From DASYXZ01 sp035934315 (GTDB lineage: Bacteria; Acidobacteriota; Terriglobia; UBA7540): DNA of 64,000 nucleotides. Both the position numbers and the translations under genes were made by a program. Position 1 is the stretch's first letter. Each line of letters opens with the position of its first letter. Below are positions 1 to 10,042 of the stretch, in pieces. Below the pieces are notes generated by a model, which was given only the letters and a program-made list of their open reading frames with translations, searched no databases and was not told where the DNA came from. The DNA is taken from NCBI GenBank assembly GCA_035934315.1, contig DASYXZ010000090.1, positions 1 to 64,000 of the forward strand, written 5' to 3'.

Positions 1-2
1 CC

Positions 3-1196
3 ATGGTGAAAGTAACACCGATCACGGAGCAGTTCCAACATTTTGTACGGGATTTGAAGGAGAGTTTTTGGGGCGATGTCTACGGCAAGACGCGGCTGGC
101 GTGGCAGCGGTTTTGGGAAGAGGAATCGCGGCGGGAGCGCGATCGTTACGTGGCGACGGAGAGCCACGAACGGGCGCCGGAGAAGCGACGCAGCTATCGC
201 AACGGATTTTACGTTCGCGATTTCGTGACGCGATTAGGAACGCTACGGGTCCGAGTGGCACGGGCGAGAGACCGAAACTTTTTACCCGGGGGCGTGGAGC
301 GGTTCCAGCGGCGGGCCGAAGAGGTGCTGATGCTGATCCGGGAAGCGTTCTTGCGCGGCGCCTCCACTCGAAAAGTAGAGGCGCTGGTGGCGAGCGTGAC
401 CGAGGAAGCGGTGAGCGCGCAGACGGTGTCGAAGATCTGTCGCAGCCTGGACCGGCTGGTGAAGGCCTTTCGAGAGGTGCGGCTGAAGGACGAGTGGGTG
501 TATCTGTTTTGGGATGGCGTGAGCCTGCGGGTGAGAAGGCCGGCAGGCCGGCAGCGCGTGCAAATGCTGGTGGCCTATGGGGTGCGAGCCGATGGAAGCC
601 GCCAGTTGTTGAGCTTTCTGCGCAGTTCGGGAGAGAGCCAGGCGGCTTGGGAAGGTCTGCTGATGGATCTTTATCGACGCGGGCTGGTGGGCAAGAATCT
701 GAAGCTGATCGTGACCGATGGATGCGCAGGACTGGCGGCGGCGATTCAGACGGTCGACCCGCTGGTGCAGCATCAATGCTGTTGGGTGCACAAGATGCGG
801 AACATTTTAGAGAAGGTCCGCCGCTCGGACCACGACGAAGTGAAAGCCGACGCTCAGGCCATTTACCTGGCGGAGAATCGCAAGGCCGCGCGAGCCGCTT
901 TTCGGATTTTTCAATCTCGTTGGAGGGCCGCCTACCCGGCGATGGTGAAGCGACTGGAGCGAGACTTGCCGCAGTTGCTTTCCTTCTTCAGCTTGCCCCG
1001 GCACCTGTGGAGAAAGCTGCGCACCACCAACGTCATCGAGCGATGCTTCGTGGAGGTGCGACGCCGCACCCGACCCATGGTCTGCTTCGTCAACGTCGAA
1101 AGCTTAGACCGAATCATCTACGCCATCTTCAACGGAATGAATGAGAAGTACGAATGGAAAAACCGCACCCTCCGCCTTTTTACACAAGCAGCTTGA
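3..1196 (+). CDS. IS256-family (mutator-type) transposase
   Basis: Cuts and pastes its insertion sequence by DDE chemistry. The 397 residues match the usual length of about 400 for IS256 transposases. Visible landmarks are a first acidic site in YLFWDGVSLRV (about residue 170), the second Asp in LIVTDGCAG (about 240), the family's C/D-x2-H element as CCWVHKMRNILEKV (about 260), and the catalytic Glu in the strongly conserved TTNVIERCFVEVRRRTRPM block (about 340). The start ATG is the third base of the window, so the left end and left inverted repeat lie outside and a longer start cannot be excluded. I could not define the right inverted repeat. No frameshift or internal stop is seen, so the enzyme may be active. 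Confidence 0.93.
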   Translation: MVKVTPITEQFQHFVRDLKESFWGDVYGKTRLAWQRFWEEESRRERDRYVATESHERAPEKRRSYRNGFYVRDFVTRLGTLRVRVARARDRNFLPGGVERFQRRAEEVLMLIREAFLRGASTRKVEALVASVTEEAVSAQTVSKICRSLDRLVKAFREVRLKDEWVYLFWDGVSLRVRRPAGRQRVQMLVAYGVRADGSRQLLSFLRSSGESQAAWEGLLMDLYRRGLVGKNLKLIVTDGCAGLAAAIQTVDPLVQHQCCWVHKMRNILEKVRRSDHDEVKADAQAIYLAENRKAARAAFRIFQSRWRAAYPAMVKRLERDLPQLLSFFSLPRHLWRKLRTTNVIERCFVEVRRRTRPMVCFVNVESLDRIIYAIFNGMNEKYEWKNRTLRLFTQAA

Positions 1197-1546
1197 CATC
1201 ACCCGACTGTCGGGCGCCTCCGTACTACGAGTCTAGAATATCATATATTATGTCGCGATTCGATGTTCGGTTTTCACGCTCCTTATCCAGAAGTTGTTGG
1301 GAAACCCTGCGCCGCTGTGTTACAACCCTGGTCGGAGTCACTTGACTTGGCTTGAAGGTGGTGTGCAGCTTGGCGTCGGGCGGATCAGGGAAATTCTGGC
1401 GGGCGAAGTTCACAAGCGGCGGGTCTGGCTTTTTAATTGAAGGCGGCGACGGTCGTAAACGCGTTAACCCTCGAGCCCTATCCCAACATGCCTCTTCACC
1501 AAAAATGTCCACCGGAACCATGGAGTAGATGTGATTTGGGTAAAGC
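1197..1546. other. Intergenic region between IS256 and GH2 3' end
   Basis: About 350 bases without a convincing gene. Right after the transposase stop there is a small palindrome, CCCGA-CTG-TCGGG (1202-1214), which could belong to the IS end. A copy of the recurrent operator-like motif lies at 1236-1250 although no gene start is near it. Open frames here carry no recognisable protein and read through into the GH2 tail, so I treat them as chance. The region may be debris left when the IS arrived. Confidence 0.6.
1236..1250 (-). promoter_or_regulatory. Orphan copy of the recurrent 15-bp operator-like motif
   Basis: Read on the minus strand it is TAATAT-ATG-ATATTC, with the same 6-3-6 layout as the sites before the TonB receptors. 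No TTGACA box or gene start follows at the usual distance on either strand. It may be a leftover from a promoter whose gene was lost or displaced next to the IS256 element, or a chance AT-rich match. Confidence 0.35.
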
Positions 1547-3964
1547 TCAGATGGACACGTCAATTTCAACAGACTTTGCACTGAACGGAGAATGGGTGGC
1601 AACGACAGTAATGCGGCCAGCTTGACCCTGCAATGTTTTGATCCAGACAGCGCCAGCACCCCCGCCGTCTGCCAGTTGGAACGGGTTATCACCCACAATG
1701 ACACCAGGTCCGCTGATTTGAAGAGTCACAGTTCCGTCCACAAATGGGCGCGTGGCGCCAAATCGATCGGCGATCCAAAACACCAATCGAGTGGCGTCAG
1801 AACCATCGGCGATCAACTCCGCATCGTCTGTGCGCACCAAGAGTCGGTCCTTTGAGGGATCGGACGAAAAAGAGCGCGACAGCGCCAGCGCCTGGCCAAC
1901 GTAGCCGTCAATGCGAAGTTCGGGATGGCGGGCACCGTCATGCTCAAGGTCGGCGAAAAACGGCGAATGTTTCAGATGCGGAAAGTTGGCGAGATCGGGC
2001 TGAACGGACGCATGATGGTTGCCATTGATGAAAAGTTCAAGCCGGTCACAGTTGGAAAAGATGGCAGCTTTTTTGCCCGGACCTGAAGGCGTTTGGGGGC
2101 CAAAGTCCCAATAGAAATTGGGTTCGATCACAGGTCGTATTCTTGGATCAACTTGCGCGAGGTAGAACGACGCACCCAGTTTCGAAATTCTGAAAACGTC
2201 AGCCACCCCCGGACACTTCACTCCGTCAAACGAGTTGACCAAGCTGCCATAGTCGAACGCGCACCATGCGACCACCCCCGAACAATGCGGGTAGGCCGCG
2301 GCATTATTGTGAGCTTGCGCGTGCCGCAGAGCCTGCTGCTGCTGTAACGTCACGTCTCCGGCGCGGCGATACTTAGCGTCAAAACCTTTGCGGTTACTGT
2401 AATTGAATTGCCCTACTGCCTCCGCAAGCATATACGGCACCCCCGGCACCGGTTCCTCAATACCCACGCTGCCGTCCGGAGCCGCATGGTAGTCATCAAA
2501 CGCAAAGACGTCTTCGTGCCACTCTTGTTCCCAATTCTTCCTGGAGCTGGAGGTCATCGAGCCCGATGTGGGACGGGAACCATCGAGTGATTTTGCCACT
2601 TTCGTGGTCCGTTGGTATAGAGACTGATCGTTTTTCGACTCGTTGACGCGCACTCCCCAGATCACGACCGAAGGATGGTTCCGGTCGCGGCATACCATGC
2701 CTTTCACGTCGCGAACCACCAGGTCCTTCCATGCCTCGTCGCCGAGATACCCCCATCCGGGTGTTTCCTCCCAAACCATCAAGCCCAGTTCGTCACAGGC
2801 TTCGAGAAAAGCCTCGGATTGGGGGTAGTGCGAACATCTCACGAAGTTGCAGTTGAAGTCTCGGCGGAGGATCTCCGCGTCCCGGCGGAGCACTCGACGA
2901 GGCATCGCGAAGCCAACGTAGGGGAACAACTCATGCCGGTCCAAGCCGAAAAGCTGGAGCCGCTGTCCATTAAGAAAAAACCCGTCCACTTCAAAGCGCG
3001 CATCACGAAAGCCCATTCGGACGCGATAGTCGTGCACGGGCCTGGCGTTCACCGATAATGTAACCACGATGTCGTAAAGTCGCGGTCTGTCCACATCCCA
3101 GAGCGCCACGTTTCCGAGATTCGAGAGAGTTAACGCAACCTGTGACTCACCGGTCTTCTCCATGCTCAAGCTTCGCGAGGCACGGGCTAGAACGCGCGCG
3201 CCTTCCATCAAGGCGGCTTCAATTCGTATCGGCCGGGAGGGCAGAACGGCGGCATCAATCGAGCACGTCACCTCCACGCGCCGGTCGGCGTCAAGCACCT
3301 TGACCGGTTTGGCAAAAACATCGCTAATGAAAATCTGCGGAGCGGCGCGCAAGCTGACAGGCCGATCAATGCCTCCAGGCTCAAGGTAGTCGATGGACTG
3401 CGGCCCACGCGGGGAGCCTTCCGGCGGAACGTTGCTCCAGCGAGAGTCGATGGCGACGGCAAGAACGTTGTCGTTTGGCGCAAGTAAGTTTGTGATTTCG
3501 TATTGGAACGGCAGGTAGCCCCCCAGGTGACGCGGCAAAATATGCCCGTTGACCACTGGAGTTGCGCCCACCATGACCCCGTCGAAACATAGGAAGATGC
3601 GACGGCTCCTGAGTTCGTTGGGCAGGACAAAGTGTCGCCGGTAAATCCAAACGTCCTCCCACTGCGCGGGGTCCCATTTCTGCCAGGAAAGTTTCGCCAC
3701 GCAGTGAGGCAGGGTGATGCGGGTAAAAGCCGCGTCGTTAAATCCCGGCTGGAGGGCGGCGTCGCTCAGTTTTCCTCCAAAAAGCCAGTCCCGATCCAAT
3801 GAAAGCGTGCAGTGCGCCGGATCCGTCTGGCCAGCAGACACCATGGCTGCGGCATTCGGGTGCGCCAACATGGCATCCGAGACAAAGGTCGCGGCGCCGA
3901 CACTGCAGCTTCGAACGAAATCTCGTCGAGAAATCTTCATCGATCTGCCCCGGTGTTTACTCAT
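1547..3964 (-). CDS. Glycoside hydrolase family 2 protein (beta-galactosidase-like), exported
   Basis: A secreted or periplasmic GH2 enzyme that probably removes beta-linked sugars from oligosaccharides. A Tat-like leader (KISRRDFVRSCSVG, residues 9-22) is followed by the sugar-binding jelly roll (about 60-210), an Ig-like domain, a TIM barrel with the motif NHPSVVIWGVRVNES containing the acid/base Glu (about 440), and a likely nucleophile Glu in PYMLAEAVGQF (about 525), then C-terminal Ig-like domains. The 805-residue length is normal. An AAGGA ribosome site 8 bases before the ATG at 3964 supports this start; a second in-frame Met is at 3940. It is the last gene of the minus-strand glycan cluster, 52 bases after the DUF5054 gene. 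Substrate is not determined. Confidence 0.88.
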   Translation of the reverse strand: MSKHRGRSMKISRRDFVRSCSVGAATFVSDAMLAHPNAAAMVSAGQTDPAHCTLSLDRDWLFGGKLSDAALQPGFNDAAFTRITLPHCVAKLSWQKWDPAQWEDVWIYRRHFVLPNELRSRRIFLCFDGVMVGATPVVNGHILPRHLGGYLPFQYEITNLLAPNDNVLAVAIDSRWSNVPPEGSPRGPQSIDYLEPGGIDRPVSLRAAPQIFISDVFAKPVKVLDADRRVEVTCSIDAAVLPSRPIRIEAALMEGARVLARASRSLSMEKTGESQVALTLSNLGNVALWDVDRPRLYDIVVTLSVNARPVHDYRVRMGFRDARFEVDGFFLNGQRLQLFGLDRHELFPYVGFAMPRRVLRRDAEILRRDFNCNFVRCSHYPQSEAFLEACDELGLMVWEETPGWGYLGDEAWKDLVVRDVKGMVCRDRNHPSVVIWGVRVNESKNDQSLYQRTTKVAKSLDGSRPTSGSMTSSSRKNWEQEWHEDVFAFDDYHAAPDGSVGIEEPVPGVPYMLAEAVGQFNYSNRKGFDAKYRRAGDVTLQQQQALRHAQAHNNAAAYPHCSGVVAWCAFDYGSLVNSFDGVKCPGVADVFRISKLGASFYLAQVDPRIRPVIEPNFYWDFGPQTPSGPGKKAAIFSNCDRLELFINGNHHASVQPDLANFPHLKHSPFFADLEHDGARHPELRIDGYVGQALALSRSFSSDPSKDRLLVRTDDAELIADGSDATRLVFWIADRFGATRPFVDGTVTLQISGPGVIVGDNPFQLADGGGAGAVWIKTLQGQAGRITVVATHSPFSAKSVEIDVSI

Positions 3965-4016
3965 GAGTTCCGTCCTTTTGCAGATCCCGACTGTTCATGT
4001 CTGAGTCTGTGAAAAA

Positions 4017-6098
4017 TTATGCTCGGACAATAAATCGAAACCGCGTGTCTTCGCCAAACCACTGAATGTAATTCGTGCCCCAGGCGTTGTTGTAAAGGCT
4101 GAAATGAATGCCTTGGGCAATTTCAGGTTGATCGGTGGAATAAAAAATAGGCGACCGTTCCCCCAGCGCCGCCACCGGCGCGTCCAGGGTTTCGATCGAA
4201 AGGCCGCCGTGCGCGTCTTTGTAATTGACGCCGCTCGTGACCGCATGCATGTGGCGGTTGCCGCCCGGGACAACATCAAACGGCGAAACAGGTTGATTGA
4301 CCTTGTCGAGCGTCCATCCATGCGAATCCGGCGCCACGGGCAGGAAGCTGAGCCACATGGCTTCGGGAAGGCGGCTGGCTGGTTTTCCCAGGCAGAGGAA
4401 GCTAAGATGCACGGCGGGCTCCGCCTCCGGGAAAGCCAAGTCAAGGTACATCTTTCGCGGCCAGGCCGCCAGACCGGTGTGCTCCGCCTCGGCGTCGTCA
4501 ATACGCAACTGGGTAAGAATTCGATAACCCCCCGCCACCTTGCCCGACCAGCAGCCAACGAGAGTTGGAAGCCAGGCGCGGCTCTGCGCCCCGAACTTCT
4601 CAATATTCGGTTTGCCGAAATCCATCGGCGCCCACCAGGTCTTGGCAATGACGTAGGCGGCCCGATACCGAGCGTAGTCCTCGGCGGAAAGGGTTTGGTA
4701 GGTGAACAGCGCAAGAGGGCGCTCCGAAGAAGCCCAATCACGCTTTGCGGTTTTGGCGCGGAGCCGCTTAATCGCGCCAGTCTTGGGATCAAGCGCCACC
4801 ATGAAGTGAGAGGTCTCAATCTCCGCCCCTGCCGGGTGCGGTTCGAGCCCCTTAGGGTCGGGGTCGGCCGGTTGCAAGGCGCGAATCCGTCCGCTCGCTT
4901 CAGCGCGCAAAGCCTGCGGCAGGTTTGCGACAGCATCATCAATGTCCTTGCGCTTCTCTGCCCAACTGCTTTCCGCCCAGCGGAACAGAGGTGTGTCCAG
5001 CACAGTAGCGAGGTCCTTTGGCGTGTAATGCTCGTAATCTTTGAGCCGCTTCGTATCCACGCCCCAGGTGTGTTCCGCCGCCAGCAGCAGTCGTCGCAAG
5101 AGCGCCACGTCGGCTGAGTCACCAACGCGTAACCGCCCCTGTTCAAGCCAATCTTTGCGCAGCCGGACAACCATACGATAACGGGCCACCTTGACCGGGT
5201 CGCTGGGGACTCCATAAATCCAGGTGTCGCCGATTTCCTGCGTCACCACGGGCAGGTTGCCCCGGTACGGTTCCACCGCCAGCGCGATTTCGCTAAGGCT
5301 CGCGGCACTCACTTTCGCGCCGGGAAATTGCTTTCGCAGGTCCGCATAAATTTTCCTGACCTCTTCCACCGAATGCGGTCCGGAATTATCCCCGCGCATT
5401 TGGAGCGACACTACGAGGTCGGAGCCGGGAACCTGGAGGGTGGCGCCATAGCCGTGGTGGTACATCATCACGATCGAGGCGCCTTCCGGATCTTTCCAAA
5501 CGAAGAACGGAGGCACTTGGGGAACTGTGCTGGCGCCGTTGACGCCGATATCCAGCAGCTTCACGCCCTGCGCAGCCAGCGGAGCGACCAACCCACGCGA
5601 GTGGCCCGGCACGTCAGTCATCTTTGCGCCGACGGTCCGGCGACCGAAGCGGCGGTCGAGCGATTGCGAAAGCCCCACGGCCCCTTCGATCAAAGAGCGG
5701 TCCAGCATCTCCGTCTCCCACGAAAATGGCAGGGCGTGCCAGGCCAAGTCGCCCGCCTCCAACGCCTGCTCGGCTCGTTTTCGTGTTTCGCCCGCAGCCT
5801 GGTCGAGATACTCGTAAGGGAGCCACGAGCCCGTCGTCCAAATGTACCGGTCCTCGCCCGATTGCCGCATGGCCGCTGCAACCTGAATGGCCGCGGGGAA
5901 ATATTGGTCAAAATATTTCCGCATGACGCCGGCCTGTGTGTCCGTGAAACCGACATCCAGGTGGCACTTGAACATCACCATCACTCGCTTGACCTCGGTC
6001 GCGCCACTCGGCGCCAGTGCCTCTTGTCCAAAACCGGGATTGCACGTGAGCGCCCCACCGGCAGCGATCACGCGCTTCACGAATTCTCGCCGTCTCAT
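4017..6098 (-). CDS. DUF5054-type, GH38-like exported protein
   Basis: A 693-residue protein with a Tat-like leader (MRRREFVKRVIAAGGA, cleaved near the FGQ at about 25) and the motif KCHLDVGFTD (about 44-53). The HxDxGFTD arrangement is typical of DUF5054 proteins and resembles the metal-binding start of the GH38/GH57-like alpha-mannosidase barrels; this makes a metal-dependent glycosidase plausible but is an inference. Further conserved-looking segments are PFSWETEMLD (about 124) and DVPGHSRGLVAPLAAQG (about 165). A clear GGAGG site precedes the ATG at 6098. It lies between the broken GH42 gene and the GH2 gene, all in the same direction, so it probably works on the same glycan. Confidence 0.8.
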   Translation of the reverse strand: MRRREFVKRVIAAGGALTCNPGFGQEALAPSGATEVKRVMVMFKCHLDVGFTDTQAGVMRKYFDQYFPAAIQVAAAMRQSGEDRYIWTTGSWLPYEYLDQAAGETRKRAEQALEAGDLAWHALPFSWETEMLDRSLIEGAVGLSQSLDRRFGRRTVGAKMTDVPGHSRGLVAPLAAQGVKLLDIGVNGASTVPQVPPFFVWKDPEGASIVMMYHHGYGATLQVPGSDLVVSLQMRGDNSGPHSVEEVRKIYADLRKQFPGAKVSAASLSEIALAVEPYRGNLPVVTQEIGDTWIYGVPSDPVKVARYRMVVRLRKDWLEQGRLRVGDSADVALLRRLLLAAEHTWGVDTKRLKDYEHYTPKDLATVLDTPLFRWAESSWAEKRKDIDDAVANLPQALRAEASGRIRALQPADPDPKGLEPHPAGAEIETSHFMVALDPKTGAIKRLRAKTAKRDWASSERPLALFTYQTLSAEDYARYRAAYVIAKTWWAPMDFGKPNIEKFGAQSRAWLPTLVGCWSGKVAGGYRILTQLRIDDAEAEHTGLAAWPRKMYLDLAFPEAEPAVHLSFLCLGKPASRLPEAMWLSFLPVAPDSHGWTLDKVNQPVSPFDVVPGGNRHMHAVTSGVNYKDAHGGLSIETLDAPVAALGERSPIFYSTDQPEIAQGIHFSLYNNAWGTNYIQWFGEDTRFRFIVRA

Positions 6099-6211
6099 AT
6101 CTTGACCTCCAGAAATACCATCCTAAAACCGCGCTGTCCCATCACACTTTGAACACGAACTCGAAAGGACTCCGTAATTTCCTTATTCTTTTTTTTCGAC
6201 GTCCATTTCGC

Positions 6212-8503
6212 TTAACGCCGCTCGGCCCGCAGCACCCAGATTTCTCCTCCTGCCAGCTTTCTCCTTAGAGTCAAGCGGCCGCCTGTTTCTCGATAGGGAA
6301 CCACCGCGTCCCGCTGAAGGTCGCGAACTTCACGGACAGGCCAGGAAATGTCGACGGAGATTTGCGCCTCCGCCGGAGTCGCAGCGTGGTTGAAAGCGAA
6401 AATGAATTGGTCGTGGTCGCCGACGAACCTTCGGACTTCGATCTCCGCCGTCCCGCTTCCTGAAACTTTGGCATCCGGCTGCACGCCGGCGGCGCGCGCC
6501 AGGGCAACCAAGAAATCTTTTGTGGACTCCGCGTGGTCGCGCTGGTAAGAGAGGGCCACGAACGAACCGATGAGAATTGCCTTCCCTTTTCCAAATGGTT
6601 TTTCAACCACCGCCGGCGAGCGGCTCCAAAGCCTCTTCGAACCCATCGCCAAAGATCGGCCCGGCGCCAAGGCCCTCGAGGCCGCCCGAGGGCACCGAAG
6701 GCCGCACCAAAATTTCCGCCTTGTCGACGGGCCGAATGAGTTTTTCCCGCGCCCCGAAAACCTCTGCCAAGCCCAAGCCCGGAACAACCTCGCTGGCAAA
6801 ACCTCGCTCGTCGTTCCAGGCAAGGCGCGCTTCCGCCACCACGGTGCCGCCGCCACGGATATATTCCTTGACGCCGTCCGCCACCTACTTCGAGAGCATC
6901 ACGGGAAACGGCAGGAACAGGATTTTATATTGGCTGAGCCGGCTCCCGCTCGCATCGCCGCTCACATCGATGGGGTGGACAAAATCCACCGGGATTTGTT
7001 CCTCGAAAAACGCCCGGTGCAGGCCCATCAGCGAGTCACGCTCGGCATTGCCAAGTTTCGAAAGTGACGGCTCTTCTCCTCCGACCATGTAGGAAAGCCG
7101 GTTGTAGAGGATGGCTACCTTCGCCGCGGCGGGTGACGCCGCGAGCAGCGCAGCGGCGTTGTTCTGGATGATCCGCGCCACCTTTCCCGCGTCGCGAGAG
7201 CGAGGCGTGAGCGTGCCATCGAGATTCACCAGGCCGTAGCCGCCCGACTCAAATCCGGAGCTCATGGGATACCAGGCGTAGATCGCTATTTCGCGCGCGC
7301 CGTGGGCGATGGCCTCCCACATCCAGAGTTGCTCGTCCTCGGAAGTCACGGGATCGGCAATCCTCATTCCGGTCACGCCCTGCCCGGCTTGAAGCTCGCC
7401 GATCCAGAATCCTTTTCCGAAACTATGCCCCGATGACCGCACGAAATCGAGCGCCGCCGAAAGCATGGGATAATGCCCGGGCGCGACGATTGGGAGTGTT
7501 TGGGGTAGAGCGAGGTGCCGAAGAAATCGGCCACCGCCGCCATGCGGAAATCGTCCGGCTCGCCGTAACCGTCGGTGGGCGAAGTGAACATCGCCGGAGC
7601 CGCAGCGTGGCTGGTGATGGGATGGGTGGAATCGAAGGCGCGCACGGCGTCGACGCGAGTCTTCAGGTCTCCAGCCAGCTTGTCCGTGATAAAGGCGCGC
7701 CAGTCGAGATAGTCAGTAAAGGATAGGATGGTCGAGTCCCGCGGCGGTTGGACTTTGCCCCAGCTTGTGAATTCGCGATACCACGCCCGGTTCAGCGCTT
7801 CCACAGTGCCGTATTTGCGCGTGAGCCATTCCCGGAAGCGCGCCTGCGTGGACGGGCAGTAGCAGAATTCCGGGTGGTACAGGTACGGAAACTCAGCCCA
7901 GTTGATCACGTGCGGCTCGCTCCATACGTCCCAGCCATAAAGCGCCGCGGAGGAGTTGGCCTGGCGCGAGAGGGCCTGGATGAATTTGACCATGGCGGCT
8001 CGCACACCCGGATGGTCAATACAATAGCCGGGCGCGGCTTCCGATTGAATCACCGCGCCGGAGCGGTCCACAAAGCGGCCGTCGGGATAGACCCTGCCCA
8101 CCCAGTCGGGCGCCGAGTCCGTGTAAATCTGAACGATCACGCGCAGGCCGCGTTCGTGGGCGAGCCGCATCAGCAGGTCCAGGTTCTTGAAGTTGAACTG
8201 GCCCTGCTGCGGCTCGGCCGTGGCCCAGTCCACCCAGCACTTCACCGTATTGAAGCCCACCGCCTTGATCGTGTCGAGATCTTTGCCCCAACGCGCGGCG
8301 CTGGTGGCATCGAGCGGTTCGAGGATCGGGGCGCGAGCCTTGCCTCCACCGTACCAGACGGCCACCGGGAAAAAAGCGCCCTGGTCAGGTCCCGACGGCA
8401 TCACCTGGACAGGCCGCGTCACGTTCAATTCCCCAAAGGCGCAAACCAGCAAAAGAGATGCGCACACCGGCAATGGAGAGAAAGAAATCCTGTTCGGCTT
8501 CAT
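6212..8503 (-). pseudogene. GH42-type beta-galactosidase, broken by two frameshifts and one stop
   Basis: The reading frames together reconstruct a roughly 765-codon secreted GH42-like enzyme: a Sec leader (MKPNRISFSPLPVCASLLLVC), a TIM barrel with the acid/base Glu in GWDVWSEPHVINW, a nucleophile Glu in FWIGELQAGQG, the trimerisation domain (LPFPVMLSK, EYIRGGGTVVAEARLAW) and a C-terminal beta domain. Three lesions interrupt it. A single-base shift lies in the CCCGGG run near 7480 (one missing C restores SRPGHYPMLSAAL). A TAG stop at 6885-6887 lies between LSK and VADGV, explained by one GAG-to-TAG change. Another shift is near 6615-6640, after EALEPLAGG and before AVVEKPFGKGKAI. The start at 8503 has a GGAG site. 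Homopolymer sequencing errors could explain the first shift but hardly all three. Confidence 0.85.
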
Positions 8504-8575
8504 CAGAAATGCTCCAAAAGATTGGGCGCGGCTCGCTGGGGAAACATGAAACGTTGAGCCGCCTCTCTTCAACCC

Positions 8576-9886
8576 CTAACTTTTTCCCGCCAGATTCTCA
8601 AAGAGGAAGAGGCCGGATTTTCCGGCGACGATAACATCCAGATTGCCGTCGCCATCGATATCAACCACAGGAATCTGCATCCCGCCGCCCGTGCGCGTGC
8701 TGTAATCCATAACATGCCTTTTCCAGTGGACGGCGCCGCCAGCCCCGTTGGCCCCCTTGGGCATGGTCTGCTCGTACCAATAAACGCCCAGCGGCTCGTT
8801 GGCGCCCGGATCGTGGTCATGGGCGTAGTAGCGTTTTCCCGTAACCAGCTCAGGCCGCCCGTCTCCATTCAAGTCCGCCAAGCTCAGGGCATGCGCCTGC
8901 GACCAGCTTGTATCAATCGGGTGCTTCACCCAATTGCGGTTGCCGCGAGCATCTTTCTTTTGCTCGTACCAGAAAATGCCGTAGTCGTGTCCGAGGCTCG
9001 TGACCAGGTCCGGCAATCCGTCGCCATTCACGTCCAGGGTGTAAATGAATCCTGTGGCCCCCAGATCGAACTCCTCATGGAAGATCCATTGGCCGTTCCG
9101 TGGGTCCGCAGGGGCTTCGAACCATCCCTTAGGCGTAATGATGTCCGTTCTTCCGTCGCCGTTGACGTCCCCCGCGCCGATGCCGTGTCCGTAGCTTTTG
9201 GGACTGATCTCATGCTTGATCCACGGGTCATCCGCGCCCTTTCCTGAAAGCTCATACCACGCCAGGGGGAAGTCGGCACGGCCGAACTGAGGCAAAAGCT
9301 GAAGAGGTTTTCCCGTGTTCAGAATATCCACGAGAAAAACAAATTCCACCGGGGACCTCGACTCGATCAGGTGTTCACGCCACGGTCGGTCGGACTTGCC
9401 CGGATTCTCCCACCAGGTCAGGGGCTTTGACCAATACGAACAACTGACGACGTCGGGATACCCGTTGCCAGTGACGTCAATAGCCAGGTCACTCAGGTCT
9501 TCCAAGTAGTCGAAAGTATACGGCAGGTCGCGGAATTTGTGCTTGATGAAGCGCGGACCGACGCCCGGCGCGGGCGGCCCTTGCTCGTACCAGTTCTCTC
9601 CACAAATGATGTCGAGCCTCCCGTCCCCGTTCATGTCAACCACAGTTACAGTTTCGCTGATGCCCAGGTCGAGGGTATGCTTGCGGAAAGGGATGGCATC
9701 ATCTCCTGCCGGCGCGTTTGCGCCATTGATGTAACTGTTGTTTGGCGCCGCGACGGCGACGCCGCTCTTTGCCCTGCTCTTCGCTGTGGCGGCAGGGGAC
9801 GACAAGAACATGCTTGCGGGAACAGCCGCGCTCACCGACTTGAGGAATTGTCTTCTCTTCTCACGCTTCTCGCTTTGATCCATCAT
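8576..9886 (-). CDS. Exported FG-GAP/VCBS beta-propeller repeat protein
   Basis: A 436-residue protein with a Tat-like leader (EKRRQFLKSVSAAVPASMF) followed by a series of calcium-binding repeats of the DxNGDGxxD type: DMNGDGRLDII, DVTGNGYPDVV, DVNGDGRTDII, DVNGDGLPDLV, DLNGDGRPELV and DIDGDGNLDVI. Such integrin-like blades form a propeller used for binding rather than catalysis in most known cases, though some propellers are lyases. The ATG at 9886 is chosen over an upstream start at 9991 because AGGGGAG lies just before it and the upstream stretch is repeat DNA. It sits between the epimerase and GH42 genes and has a paralogue at 48395-49720 that also lies in a sugar-oxidoreductase cluster. 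Confidence 0.85.
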   Translation of the reverse strand: MMDQSEKREKRRQFLKSVSAAVPASMFLSSPAATAKSRAKSGVAVAAPNNSYINGANAPAGDDAIPFRKHTLDLGISETVTVVDMNGDGRLDIICGENWYEQGPPAPGVGPRFIKHKFRDLPYTFDYLEDLSDLAIDVTGNGYPDVVSCSYWSKPLTWWENPGKSDRPWREHLIESRSPVEFVFLVDILNTGKPLQLLPQFGRADFPLAWYELSGKGADDPWIKHEISPKSYGHGIGAGDVNGDGRTDIITPKGWFEAPADPRNGQWIFHEEFDLGATGFIYTLDVNGDGLPDLVTSLGHDYGIFWYEQKKDARGNRNWVKHPIDTSWSQAHALSLADLNGDGRPELVTGKRYYAHDHDPGANEPLGVYWYEQTMPKGANGAGGAVHWKRHVMDYSTRTGGGMQIPVVDIDGDGNLDVIVAGKSGLFLFENLAGKS

Positions 9887-9924
9887 GATTCTCCCCTTAG
9901 TGGTGACGGTAACATTTGTTGTAG

Positions 9925-9969
9925 CGGCGCTGTCCTCAGCGCCGAAAGACGCCGGTGGGGACACCGGCG
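9925..9969. repeat. REP-like twin hairpin element
   Basis: Two perfect 8-bp stems with 4-base loops lie 5 bases apart: CGGCGCTG-TCCT-CAGCGCCG (9925-9944) and CGCCGGTG-GGGA-CACCGGCG (9950-9969), bounded by GTAG and CTATA. It occupies the gap between the epimerase stop and the FG-GAP gene. The paired-hairpin form is that of REP/BIME elements; it could also shape mRNA stability between the two genes. Neither hairpin is followed by a T run. Confidence 0.75.
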
Positions 9970-10042
9970 CTATAGAGGCGACCGCCACCATATTTTGCGA
10001 ACATCGAGAGGCCTATGGAACGGATGCCGGATTCAACAACAT

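Noticed and set aside
1225..1704. A minus-strand open frame of about 160 codons overlapping the GH2 3' end
   Set aside because: It runs antiparallel-phase through the GH2 coding end, has no family resemblance, and its tail merely translates the AT-rich operator-like motif.
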